Shown here: piece by piece, positions 46,158-58,310 of the stretch
How the letters are laid out: each line of letters starts with the position of its first letter
Position numbering within the stretch: the stretch's first letter is position 1
Assembly (NCBI GenBank): GCA_026874595.1
Contig: CM049313.1
Coordinates: forward strand, 57,803,159-57,867,158
Reading direction: 5' to 3'
Length of the DNA stretch: 64,000 nucleotides
DNA from: Sipunculus nudus
Lineage: Eukaryota; Annelida; Sipuncula; Golfingiida; Sipunculidae
The notes under the pieces: generated by a model
The model's input: only the letters and a program-made list of their open reading frames with translations
What the model was told of the DNA's origin: nothing
The model's database searches: none
Program-made: the position numbers and the translations under genes

Positions 46158-47954
46158 CACTCTAAACAAGAACATTATTTTCATGCAGGAGGCCCAGCTG
46201 TCAACATTAAAATTTTCAATTACAATCTGATTTATACTCTCCACTGGCCAAAATTGTAGTATTCCACTTGGGACCCCAATTTATTTGATCGAATAAAATA
46301 TGATATGGAATAGCACTTCCAAGATAATCTGGTATATGGGATAATATACATAACATCAGGTGATGCGCCAATTAATAGATTATATTCAATGATTGGTCGT
46401 TTTCTTTTATAATCTATTAAATCGGGTACATTTTTGCATAATCGATCATAAATGGTTATGTATACACACCTTCAGTAATAAGTTATATCATTCCAGTAAA
46501 ATACCTATAATTAAGAAGACTGGGTACAAAACAACGAACAGAATTAAAACTTAAACTTGCACAATCAATAAATGTTAAAAGCCCGACCATTGCTTTGAAT
46601 GACAGCAGGATGTAGAAATTTTAACTTAATTTACTAATATTTTAGGTATAATCTTATAGAGCCGATTCACAATAATATAGATGGAACATATAAAAATCAA
46701 TTTTTACTCTGTCATCTTTTTTTTATCTTTCAAAATACCACTAGTGTATCACAAGTGATCACTACAGATTAATAAGCTTTACATAATACAAAATGTCCAT
46801 GAAATTTTAATCATGTACATAAGCCGATCCATTGTGGAAACCCTCTATATGTACATATTTGTTCCCTTACATCAAATTTCGTCACGGTTTCTTTTTGTAA
46901 AAACAAAAGTCGATGACCCTTGTGACTTTATTAAAGTTTAATGGGATTGCTAGTGTTTTTGTAACATGGGTTCTATGTGGACTGTAAGAGAATCCTTTAT
47001 TTAATAAAGTAGTTATGTCACATGTGAAAGATGGCAGTTTATACATGTCATCCCATATTTTATTATTTTTATCTTAACTGAAATATTTAAGTCAAGAGTT
47101 TTACCACATTAAAAGGACTTTTAGATACTAAAACCAGATTCAGTTTACTACTGCGGTACTCTGTAAACTTGAATTTGTCCCACAAATCAAGAAAGCAATT
47201 GAAGCATTTAATCCTGGCAAGGACACACATGAGCCCTAAGTAGTACTTTCAGGTGAATTTAAACTCCCATGCTCTGAGAAGTACAACAAATCCATCATCA
47301 AACTACATCTATATGTTATGTGTGTAAACATGATAGTCTTTCACCTTAGCAAAACTCCGATACTCTCCCATTATCCAACTAGAAAATGCCGGAATATTCA
47401 TTATTCAAGGATGTCATCAATGTTGTCTTCAATGCTTGCTAGTTGAATTTATAGCAATATGCTTGTAGCCAGCCCACTTGAGAATTTTGTGGGCTCAATG
47501 ACAACTCAATAATTTATTGTGATATAAAAGTTGAAAATTGGGAGTATTTAGCTAAAGTAAGTAAAATGAAAGTTGAAAATGGGGCACATTTAGCTTAATT
47601 AAGAGCCTGATGGGCCTATAAATAAATGTGAAATTGAACTTGCACGGTCTGTCAGACAAACAGCACAAAATGTGGTTTCGGTCTAGTACGTCAAGCAGAC
47701 AATCCATTGTCCGCAGTACATGGGCACAAGTTCAGTTGTACAATGTTTGCATGTGAAAATAAATTAAATTTGTCCTTCGGTACATAAGATCAGTATTTAT
47801 AGATCTACCACAAGATACCTAAAGGAACTCAAACATATCCAGGCAGTAATTAATATAAATAAAACACTGATACTTATCAAAGACGCATCTAGTGAAAAAT
47901 GGGTAAATTTTTCACTCATATTAATGTTTTTATTGCTATAGCCGTGTAAGGAAT
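46152..47954. other. No gene or repeat recognised
   Basis: A+T-rich, low in open frames. A short duplication (AAAGTTGAAAATGGG-like) at about 47527 and 47569. Confidence 0.3.
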
Positions 47955-48519
47955 TAAACCCATGTGGGAGCCTTGTGGGCCCCATGTAGGCCCCACTGAT
48001 ATTGTAGGGGTACTATAAATTTGCCTCTTCTGTTCTGACGGAGATATTAACAAATAAAGATTGAATCAATATATCAAATAAACTGAAAGCATACCATGCA
48101 CTGTGATGGGTTCCCACGCCAATGCTAGTAAAATTAATAGACACTGAAACGCGCCCATGAAACAGACAGGCTTTGCCACGTGGGGCCCATGTGATGAACC
48201 CTTGTGGAACCCTCATATTCAAATATATTTTTTCTGAATGCTCTAAATTTTGTTTGTTTAACGAATCTTTAGGGGAATGTTTAAATATGTTACCAGCAAA
48301 TTAGTTTCATATTTGTTAAACACTCACATGTACGAAATATAATGTTCTTTTTTCTTACATGGGGCGAGCAAGGGGTGAACATGGGCAAACCCCGTGGGAG
48401 TGCCGATATGAATCCCTTCTGGGGCCCATGTGGCAAATTATGGCCCATCAATATCCCACGTAAGCCCATGTGTTCCCACATGGGGCCCTACTGAATCCCA
48501 CCAGGCCATGCTGTTAGGG
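47955..48519. repeat. CCCATGTGGG-rich array (right member of the inverted pair)
   Basis: GTGGGCCCCATGTAGGCCCC, GTGGGGCCCATGTG and CCCACATGGGGCCC words scattered through 565 bp, interrupted by about 100 bp of ordinary A+T-rich DNA at 48240-48340. It ends TGCTGTTAGGG at 48509-48519. Confidence 0.55.
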
Positions 48520-49825
48520 ATCTGTTGACAGATTTTAAATGACTGATATGGTATTACCGTTCAGTTAAACACAGTTTATACAGTGCATGTATATGCATGG
48601 TCTTTTTTATGATCGCCGTTCATAGAACGTATATCCTCGTCATAAATAACACGCAAAGCGGACTAGGATTGGGGCTGTATATATACAGGCCTATATCCGT
48701 TCGGATTTTTATAGGGGAACACACTATATATATTGAACGTATATTTGTCCTCGCAGCTGGTTAAAAGATAAACTATTCAAAATATGACAGAAAAATATGA
48801 TATACAGACAGCGTCGATATTTACTATATCGATCACAAATGTATTTACTAAAGTTGCATGAATATGTAAGAAAATAAGTGTATTATAATAAGCCCAACGT
48901 ACATGCCGAAGATCACATTTTCCATGAGATGAGCAGTTGCATAAATATATAGAAACCGTTCACAGGGAAGAGTAATTCAAGCTACTGGTTATTTAAAATA
49001 AACACGAGTGGGTTAAGTCAACTTGAAATTCAGCGGAGTAATTCGAGTGTAACATGGATTATAATTGTTTATCGGTTTGCCTTACATTAATAATAATTAA
49101 ATGTTTCAATGTTGTTTAATACTTTTGAATGTTAACGTTTGTCTTAAAATATTTTATAAACCGGTAAGCATTATTCTGATGAATAATTAAAAAATAGTCA
49201 ATAGTTGGACCCTTGCATGTCCTCAATTTTATCATATGAAATCATATAAGAGCTAATTGAAAGGCGTATAAACGGGGGGGGGGGGGGGGGTGAAATAACT
49301 TTCCCCCCCCCCCCCCTGCCAGCTCCAAGGACTTAACATGTGTGAATATCATGACGTGACAGGCTGCGCCAAAATTTGCAAAAAAAAAAAAAATAAAAAG
49401 TTTTCGTACATAGGGGACTCATGGAGTGAACTTTTTCGGTTCATGTGCATGTATACCATGTTATATGTATACAGTTTTACCCAACTAAAAAGCAGCTGTC
49501 ATAATGCTTAACGAAATAAATGAATTACACGTGTATTTCAAGTCTGCAGTTGTAATCCATAATTTAGAGTTTCATAGTCAGGATAATGTTTCTTATTTCT
49601 TGAATATTGTCCCTTTTCCTTGTCATATAGTTTGTTCAGTATTTCTTCCCGGTCGAGCCTATAGTACAAAATTAATAGTATACAACTGTATAGTGCTTTC
49701 GAAATATATTTTCAGATTATAATACCAGAAAATAAGCAGACGAATCTTTGTTTGCTTTCAGATTTAGAGTATAATGAACAAGATATCGAGTCTATAAAAA
49801 GTGACAGGTCCGAAGGGCGCACAAG

Positions 49826-49828
<3 letters not shown>
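48520..49828. other. No gene; paired G and C homopolymers
   Basis: At about 49275-49316 a run of 18 G faces a run of 14 C across about 14 bases, able to fold. An A run follows at about 49379. Otherwise featureless. Confidence 0.4.
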
Positions 49829-49906
<78 letters not shown>

Positions 49907-50050
49907 CATGGGTCGAATACAGGAGAAATGTATTCGAATATGAATACAGCAGGGGAACAGGAATACGACTACTAATACTCCAAAACAGAATGTATTCGAA
50001 TACGAATACAAATACAAATACAAATGTATTTATGAATATCAATATGAATA
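49829..50050. repeat. (TA)n followed by GAATAC/GTATTC words
   Basis: About 37 TA repeats (to 49902), then CAGACATGGGTCGAATAC and a run of GAATACAAATACAAATAC. The same lead-in (AGACATGG, then GAATA words) occurs at about 60280-60330 and, inverted, at 21265-21315, so this is a short element family with a hexamer tail. Confidence 0.6.
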
Positions 50051-50122
50051 CAATTTACTGAAACAATAAGAAACTATCAAGTATCATTTTTGTTGAAGTC
50101 AATTAACTGCAATCATATATAA

Positions 50123-50127
<5 letters not shown>

Positions 50128-50196
<69 letters not shown>

Positions 50197-50350
50197 GGTA
50201 TAGCCTGTTACTCTATACGTGTATAGTCGAATGTAAGTAAAGAGAAAGAGTGACGCCTGACAAAGACTGACGAAGAATCCTGTGTGCATCGAAAGCTCTT
50301 GCGTTAATAATCAAGTTTGTCTATCTAAAATTAAGGCGTCACTTTATCTG
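50128..50350 (+). repeat. (TA)n plus Penelope-like tail with a hammerhead-like core
   Basis: The TA run (50128-50192) is followed by a segment whose ends are inverted (AGTGACGCC at 50249, GGCGTCACT at 50335). Inside, CTGACGA (50267-50273) and GAAA (50291-50294) are spaced 17 nt, the order of the conserved core of a hammerhead ribozyme (CUGANGA ... GAAA). The intervening bases do not form a good stem II, so a self-cleaving RNA is doubtful for this copy. Hammerhead motifs are known in the terminal repeats of Penelope-like elements. Confidence 0.42.
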
Positions 50351-51927
50351 TATCAATATACAACGATTTTTTTAGTTGAAAATCCTGGATCCGCCCCCGA
50401 TAATAGAAATGTCAAACTTGCACGTACGTCGGCACGCTGATCAGCTCAGTTTGGCCTAGCGCCTTATCGGCTCTCTGTCATTACGACCATGCAGATTACT
50501 TACTGTAAAAGTGCCTTTACACCTAGGTCTGAGGAACGCATTATATATAAGGCCCCATGAGTATGCAAATATTTTGACATAATCAATTGACATAAACCAG
50601 ACTAATCGTTTGCATTTTTGATATACTTTCTATCAACACCAACCATGAACGAGAAAAGTTACGTTCTAACTCTGCATATTGGTAAACCCCTCCGCATGTC
50701 TGTTGAATTCCTGACCGCATGAATACATGGTTCGCGCGGTTTACTAGACGCAGAAAACTTGTACGCGATGCAGGAAATGACCCGTTGACATATAGAGACG
50801 AGTTTTAATTTGGTTTATGAGTTCACATGTATTCTCTTGTGTTTATTCATCATTCGTAGCATAATGTCAAGATTATGGGCTGTTTACCACAATATATTAT
50901 TACCACAATATATAATATTATTATATTACCACAAGTATTATCTTATACTTTTTACTACGATAAACATGAAACAAATAGCAAAAATAAGAACATGAAGAAA
51001 AAGTAAGCCAAAATGAAAATAATAAATATACAAAACACAATTACTAAATTACATGGGTGTTATGCCTAAACGTGATGTTAAAATATGTACTAAAGAAATG
51101 GTAAAACAACGATCGCGGGACGTCAGTGCGCCAGGGTCCGTAAGGGTTAATTATCAACTTTTTTGCAAAACAGACCATTTTTATGTTTTTTAATATACAT
51201 AATATAAATTACGTCTTTAGATACTATTCTGCTATATATCCCGACAAATTACCATGAGAGTTTTAAGAATTATAGATTTTTCTCGGGTCCGGAGTCCGGG
51301 ATCCGTGCGGTCCGGGTTTTGCATACTGCCGATCAGGATCAGCGCGCTGATCAGCGTTTTATACTGCAGACCGAAATCATCAAATATATTATCCCAAAAT
51401 GATCATTGATACTGTGGGTCAATCCCCAATGTCTCATTGAGAAATCCAATTTTTTCTCTCCTTGCGTATCACCCTTTCCGGCACTGCAGTATTCACTGCA
51501 TTAAATGCCTGTTTAAATTTCTTAATGCTCATCAGTCAAACCAAACTGTGAGCGATAATAGAGAATTTCATGACGAGACAAAGCAGATGAGGATCAGATA
51601 GTGAGATACCGTGAGCAGGTGATGGTGTACTTTGAATCCTGCCTTTGTGGCACCCTATTATCTGATCCCCTGCAAATGTGCATCCCGATGACGCAGATAG
51701 AAAGCTTTCATTGGTGCATCCTCCACATATGTTCATGACAACAACTGAAGAAGTGTTCTGTGAATATTTTTTATCTATATGGTCTGACCACAGACCAGGG
51801 AATATATTACAATTTTATTTAAATTCATTTTTATCAAATTTCAAAATTTACCTGAGGCAACCTTTCATTATTGTAGAGTTTTGTGAATATTATGTGTACA
51901 CGCGAGTTCTGCTGCTTTGGCCATTAA
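50351..51927. other. No gene called; inverted copy of the GCTGATCAGC block
   Basis: A TATATATAAGG stretch near 50544 and an ATGCAAAT octamer near 50573 were seen with no transcript to attach them to. At 51331-51368 GATCAGCGCGCTGATCAGCG precedes TTTTATACTGCAGACC, the inverse of the block at about 40049-40089. Confidence 0.3.
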
Positions 51928-53374
51928 TTGTATCCGCCAAAACAGAGTTTTGCGGATACTATATGTTTTCAGCTGCACGCCACCGCCGCCGCGTAGGTGT
52001 CCGGAGAACTCCTCCATAACTGCTGGGCGGAATTTTACGAAACCAGGGATTATGTTGGGGTCACATGTGAACTGCTGCGCCCCGATTTTGTTTTGACCTC
52101 TGACCTTTCCTCTGCGCTCTGCGTCCGTTTGTGCGTCTGTTTCCACACATAAACCCACATATCTCGGGAACCATTTGACCGATCAGGAAATTTTTTTGCA
52201 CAAATGTAGCCCTTGGAGAGCTTTATAACATACACAAAAAATGGTGGTGCCACCTGCAACCATGTTTGCACAGTGTCCATCTGTTCGTCTGCCTTGGGTT
52301 AAAATCACTCATATCTCTGCAGTGACTAATTCACCTGAAATTCGGCATGCGTAAACATCCTGGATAGCTTTTCTGATTTTATGATAGGTGGCGCCACCTA
52401 CATTCACGTTTACGCTGCAGACATCCAAGCTCATATCTCGGGAACAGTTTGACCGATTGGGCCAAAATTTTGCATGTGTATAGATCTCACATAGCTCTTC
52501 ATCATACGCAAAACTGGTGGCGCCACCTGCAGCCATTTTTGCACAGTGTCCATCTGTAAGTCTCCCTTGGGTTAAAATCACTCATATCTCTGCAGTGACT
52601 TGACTAATTCACCTGAAATTCGGCATGCGTATACATCCTGGATAGCTTTTCTGATTTTATGACAGATGGCGCCACCTACATTCATGTTTACGCTGCAGAC
52701 ATCCAAGCTCATATCTCGGGAACCGTTTGACCGATTGGGCCAAAATTTTGCATGTGTATAGATCTCACATAGCTCTTTATCATACGCAAAACTGGTGGCG
52801 CCACCTGCAGCCATTTTTGCACAGCTCCTGTCGGTTTGTCTGCGATGGGATAAAATCACTCATATCTCGTCAGTGGTTTGACATATCTGCCTAAAATTTT
52901 GCAGGTTTATACATCCCCGACAGCTCTCTTGATTTTATGACAGGTGGCGCCACCTGCATTCTAGTTTATGCAGCAGACATCAAAGCTCATATCTTGGGAA
53001 CCGTTTGACCGATTGGGCCAAAGTTTTGCATGTGTATAGTTCTCACATAGCTCTTTATGATACGCAAAACTGGTGGCGTCACCTGCAACCATTTTGCTCA
53101 GCGTCTATCTGTTTGTCTGCCACGGGCTAAAATCACTCATATACATGTAGTGGTTTGACTTATCTGCCTTAAATTTTGCATATGTATACAACTTGGACGG
53201 CTTTCTGGATTTTGTGGTAGGGGGGGCAACCTACATACACAATTTGGCTGCAGACATCCATGCTAATATGCAACACTCTATTTCCCCTTGCTACTCAATC
53301 CATGCCTCATTTCACCCGTTCCACTCTGATTTAGGCGGATACACGTAGTCGCTTGTCGACTACCCGTATTCTAG
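51928..53374 (+). mobile_element. Helitron-like element, GTATCCGCC family
   Basis: 5' TTGTATCCGCCAAAACAG after host A; 3' GGCGGATACA, hairpin GTAGTCG-CTTGT-CGACTAC, CCGTATT, CTAG and host T. The first 150 bp and the last 100 bp are nearly identical to 31592-33432, so the copies are recent. It has fewer 280-bp units (1447 bp in all) and an unexpanded GCC patch at about 51979. Confidence 0.8.
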
Positions 53375-55031
53375 TTATGTCTGTTTCTGGAGAACTACTC
53401 TGATACTACTTGCACCGATCTTTCAGTCCAAATCACAGCATAATTATTCATCATTTCATGTGAACTTGTGCCTAATAAAGACTTGTGGCCCCACCTGTAA
53501 TCCTTTTCTTGCAGTATGAATATGGTTGTCATAGTGATAACAGTCCACATTCTGGCAATCGGTTCAATGTATTCGGCTGAAATTGTTCATGTCCGTAGGT
53601 CTTTGATACCTCCACCTCATATTTAAGACTGGTTGCGCCATCTGCATTCATATATGTATTGCATCGATCCATGCATTTGCTTTGGATGAGAGTCGCTTGT
53701 ATCCCAGGAGTGGTTCAATGTATTTGTCTGAAATTTGGCATGTCCATCCATCTTGAATTGTTTTCTTGTAGATCAGACAGGTGGCGCCACCTACCTCCAA
53801 TTTTCATAGAATACATTGATGCACTTTTCTCAGAAGTGATTGGGAACGTATTGGGCTTAATTTATGCATTTCTGTAGATCTTGGATACATCCATCTTGTA
53901 CTCAAGACTGGTGGGGCCATCTATAATTGTTTTTACTTCACATCCATCTGTGTGTTTGCTTTGGGTGAAAATTGCTCATATTGGTCTGAAATTTGGCATG
54001 TCCATCCATCTTGGAGAGTTTTCTTGTAGATCAGACAGGTGGAGCCACCTAACTTTCTGTTTATGTAAAATACATTGATGCCCTTTCCTTTGGAGTGGCT
54101 TGCTGTATTTGCCAGATATTGTACATGTCCATAGATCTTGGATACATCCATCTTGTACTGAAGGCTGCAATTGTAGTCTTTGATTTCAAGAGATCAAACT
54201 CGGTAATTACCCTAGTTGCTGTCAAAAATGAAGATGTAGATATTGTAGAAAAATTATAAATACTAAGGATGTATTATTGACAGAAATCTGAATTCGAAAG
54301 AACATGTGATGAATCAATCCAAGAAAGCAAACAAAATTTTATATTATATATATAATCTAAAAAAGCTAAATATTGACAAAACCATAATAACCATGTTTTA
54401 AAATTGAGTAATTTCCAGTGGCCTAACTTATTCACTGGAGTGCTGGTTTACAAATATATCTGATAAGCTGAAGAAACGGTTTAATAATACTAGGAAAAGA
54501 AGTTGTAAAATAACTAGTACTTCTCTTGCCACACACCAGGAAATCTGTGAAACCAAAACAACACATCCCCTACATTTAGAGTTCCGTTCTTTAACTTCAG
54601 ATACAATATTCTTCAGAACAACTCTCCTGCAATACAGTATTAAACTTTTTAACTCGCAACCCTCTCAGATATTTAATGTTTTGAATGATGTGTTTTACCT
54701 GCAGAATTATCTGTTTTATCATTTTTACATGCTTATTTTTACATGCATAGTCAATATGTTATTTATTTTTATGTATTTTTATGTATTTTTATGTATTAAT
54801 TGTATGTATCTATCTATTTACTTATTTTTATGTAATGGATTGCAAGTCGATGACAAATTCCTTGAACTGAAGGCTAATAAATGTTATCTTATCTTGTAGA
54901 ATATGTTCATGCATTTATCTCAGGACCTGTTTAATGTATCAGCCTGAAATTTCACATTTCCACAGAATTTGGATATGTCCTGCCTGGGGCGCCACCTACA
55001 ATCATTCACAATGAAAGGCAATTGAAAACTT
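53375..55031 (+). repeat. Older, decayed relative of the GTATCCGCC-family array
   Basis: Units with GACAGGTGGCGCCACCTACC (53776), GGTGGAGCCACC (54038) and GGGGCGCCACC (54988), spaced about 260-270 apart if the LINE fragment at 54185-54897 is removed. No termini remain. It is broken by the LINE insertion and abuts the 55032-60832 nest. Confidence 0.5.
54185..54897 (+). pseudogene. Decayed 3' end of a non-LTR retrotransposon (LINE)
   Basis: Reading across several frameshifts and stops, the plus strand gives fragments typical of the C-terminal part of LINE reverse-transcriptase proteins: a segment resembling N-S-K-E-H, a Lys-rich K-K-A-N-K-I-L-Y run, F-T-G-V-L-V-Y, D-K-L-K-K-R, and L-F-N-S-Q-P near the end. 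It ends in a short tandem tail (TTATCTTATCTT at about 54882), like the microsatellite tails of CR1/RTE-type LINEs, rather than poly(A). The flanks belong to an older GGTGGCGCCACC-type tandem repeat that is interrupted here and resumes at about 54900, so this is a 5'-truncated insertion into an older element. Superfamily not determined. Confidence 0.5.
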
Positions 55032-56107
55032 CTATAGTTGTGGTCCATCTGTCCATAGATCTGGCACGTTTTGAAACCTTAAGACCTAGGAATCCGAAAT
55101 TCGGCATAATGTTAGATGTCCCCAAGATCTCCAACCAAGTCCAAAACTGGGTCTTTGCGACTTCATTCCTTTGAGATATTAAGAAAAACCTTAATTTTTT
55201 ATTATAAACCTATTTTCACACTTCAGGACTGCCTAATATCAAAACCACACATCTGTTTTTCCTAATATTTACCATAAATATTCCTCTATATAGTTCCTAT
55301 GTACATGCCAGAAATTAGGTCTATATTTTATAATTTTAATAAGTTATGAGCCCAAACAATGCATTTTGCAAAAAATTCAGGAAGGATATTTGATCACTTA
55401 ACGCAAAACATGTTAAAGCTAAGGACTTTTTTCTAGTATTATAACTTTAATTAATCAAAATTAAATTGTATAACAATAATTAGATCAAAATCTTTTAAAT
55501 TTATAGCTCAGCTGACTGTAAGTCAACTGAGGTATAGGAATGGTGCTTTGTCCGTCTCGGCATCCAGGCGTCCGACAGTCCGTTAGCAGGGCACAAATCG
55601 TAACTGCTGGACGTAAATAAGTGAATATCCAGGGAGGTCAATAAAAATCTCCTTGGAAACCTGAAATTAGATCACTGCCACCTATATCCTCTGAGCTATG
55701 GGGCTTGAAAGTACCCCACAGAATAATCAAAAATATAATACAAAACCTCCAATATCTTGATAATTAATGTATGGATTGTCATGAATTTTGCCTTGAAAAT
55801 TGAGCATGACTAGTTTTGTCCATTCCTGAAAAGTGGTGGCACCACCTGTATTTTTTGTTATTTTAATGAATATTTTTTAATAATTTTACTATAAAATGAC
55901 AACAATCATGTCAGTTTCTCAGCTGTAAATACATCTAGTGTCCCAAAACTTGGTGTGTTTATTGATCACAAGTGGATGCCATATAGTTATCACCCTGTCT
56001 GCCTGTTTGTCTGTCTGTCTGTCCATCCACACAAATTCATTTCCAGATGATAACTCCAGGTTGTATTGATAAATGGATTTCAAACTTGACTTACATATGG
56101 CCCACCA

Positions 56108-56804
56108 TACGCTCCCGAGGCAGCGGAAATCTTGCGCTTCTAAAGAAGCAACTGATTTTCACGCTGCCAGCTGTGACCGTTTATGATATATTTAGACACC
56201 AGATGGCGGTTCGTTGTCCACTGAAATAAATGTGCGTATGATGTGACAAGCAGCCAATCAGATGCCAATAAACAAACACTCGACAGGCATCCTGGCTCCG
56301 CCCATTGCTGCGCTTCAAGCGTCGCTTGACGATTTTTCCGGTCGAATTTAAATTGCTCCCTCTGCATTCTCGCATCATCGACTATGACATTATGACATTA
56401 TGACTGTGTTAGCGTAGCCATGTATCTGTTGTCTGCAGAACTGAAACCATCCAGCGAGGTGCACGCAGCCTTTGTTGTTACGTTTCGTTTGAATTACAGC
56501 TCACCGGCCGAGCATCCTATGCGCCCAAGGCCTTAAGCAAACCACGTCAGGGGCAATTCTCTCTGAGCCTGTGGCCTGTTCAGACGGTTACGCTGGGGGA
56601 TGAGCTGTCACTCAAAAAGAAATGAATATGATTGGCTCCGTGTATTCCTCGCTTGGCTTTGTCTTCCACCACAAGGTCTCATCTGATTGGACAATAATAC
56701 AGTGCTCCCCTCTGGTGTTGCAATTCAGGATACGAGGTCATAACAAACAGCGCCTTACGATATAGGTAGTAGCCCTATAGGTAAAGCGCTGTGTAAAGAG
56801 CGTA
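56108..56804 (-). mobile_element. Right nest, level 3: second copy of the TACGCTC-ended transposon
   Basis: TACGCTC at 56108 and GAGCGTA ending at 56804 are flanked by a perfect 9-bp repeat GGCCCACCA (56099-56107, 56805-56813). Removing the insert restores the phrase ACTTAYATATGxCCCACCACTAAAGTAAG found unbroken at about 57056, 57390 and 58033. It is the inverse of 36708-37409 along its whole length, with scattered differences and small indels. Confidence 0.75.
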
Positions 56805-56829
56805 GGCCCACCACTAAAGCAAGAACCTT

Positions 56830-58310
56830 TATGATTTTGGGGTCATGAGGACAAAGGTCAAGGTCACAGGACTCACTTTTTTAAAAAGATTATGGCTGCA
56901 TTTTAAGCCAAGCTTTTCATCCCACATTTAGCTGACTTGCCATTATGGGGAGAGCATTAATGAATTTGAGGTCACATGGTCAAAGGTTAAGGTCACAGGG
57001 GCCATCTGTTCACAAAATCCAGTTTAGTTTGACATAGTGGTTTCAAACCTAACTTATATATGACTTACCACTAAAGTAAGAAATGTGTGGATTTTGGGGT
57101 CCAACGGTCAAAGGTCATGGTCACAGGACTAACTTTTTCAAAAAGATTATGGCTGCATTTTAAGCCAAGCTTTTCATCCCAAACTTTCCATCTTCAACTG
57201 TGTACCCACTTATTTTTGAAAGATTGTGGATGCATTTTAAGCCAAACTTTTCATCCCACATTTAGCTGACTTGCCATTATGGGGAGAGCATTAATGAATT
57301 TGAGGTCACATGGTCAAAGGTCAAGGTCACAGGGGCCATCTGTTCACAAAATCAAGTTTAGTTTGACATAGTGGTTTCAAACTTAACTTATATATGACTC
57401 ACCACTAAAGTAAGAACTGTGTGGATTTTGGGGTCCAACAGTCAAAGGTCATGGTCACAGGACTCATTTCTCTAAAAAGAATACATATGTATTTGAAGCC
57501 AAACTTTTCGTCCCAAACCTTCCATCTTTAACTGTGTACCCACTTATTTTTGAAAGATTGTGGATGCATTTTAAGCCAAACTTTTCATCCAAAACCTTCC
57601 ATCTTCCAAGTATAGCTGAGCTGCCAATAGGGGAAGAACCTGATTGATTTGGGGTCACAAGGTCAAAAGTCACAGGGACCCATCTGTCCACATTTTTGTA
57701 CCTGGATGATAACTCCAGTTTGGATTGACATATTGGTTTCAATTTTGACTTATATATGACCCGCCAATAATGTAAGAACTCTTTAGATTTTGGGGTCATC
57801 GGGCCAAAGGTCAAGGTTACAGGACCCACTTCTTTAAAAGGATTATTGATGTATTTTAAGCCAAACTTTCTGTCTCAAACATTCTATCTTCCAGATGTTG
57901 CTCACCTGCCAAAAATGGAAGTAACTGATGGATTTTGGGGTCACAAGGTCAAGGTCATGGGGGCCATCAATCCACATATTAGTTTCCAGATGATAACACC
58001 AGTTTAGTTTGAAATATTGGTTTCAAACTTGACTTATGTATGCCCACCACTAAAGTAAGAACTGTTGATTCTGGGGTCATGAGATCAAAGGTCAAGGTCA
58101 CAGGACCCACTACTTTAGAAATTTTGTGGATGCATTTTAAGCCAAACTTTTCATCTCAATCCTCCCATCATCAACATGTGGTGCACCTGCCAATAGGGGA
58201 AGTTTCCTTTTGATTTTGGGGTTATAAGGTCAAAGGTTAAGGTCACAGGGCCCATCCATTCACAAATTAGTTTATTAATGATAACTCCAGTTTGGGTAGA
58301 CAGGTGGCTT
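56830..58310. repeat. Tandem units rich in AGGTCAAAGGTCA-type direct repeats
   Basis: GGTCAAAGGTCAAGGTCACAGG and variants occur near 56864, 56977, 57107, 57312, 57440, 57655, 57800, 57945, 58083 and 58225. Larger units of about 300-360 bp alternate two half-units (CACCACTAAAGTAAGAA and CCAATAGGGGAAG). Confidence 0.7.

Noticed and set aside
49712-50061. Overlapping open frames with long Tyr/Ile repeats
   Set aside because: Artefact of the (TA)n run at 49829-49902.
51536-51736. 66-codon minus-strand frame with Cys-rich start
   Set aside because: No convincing acceptor/donor pair and no familiar motif; not better than chance.
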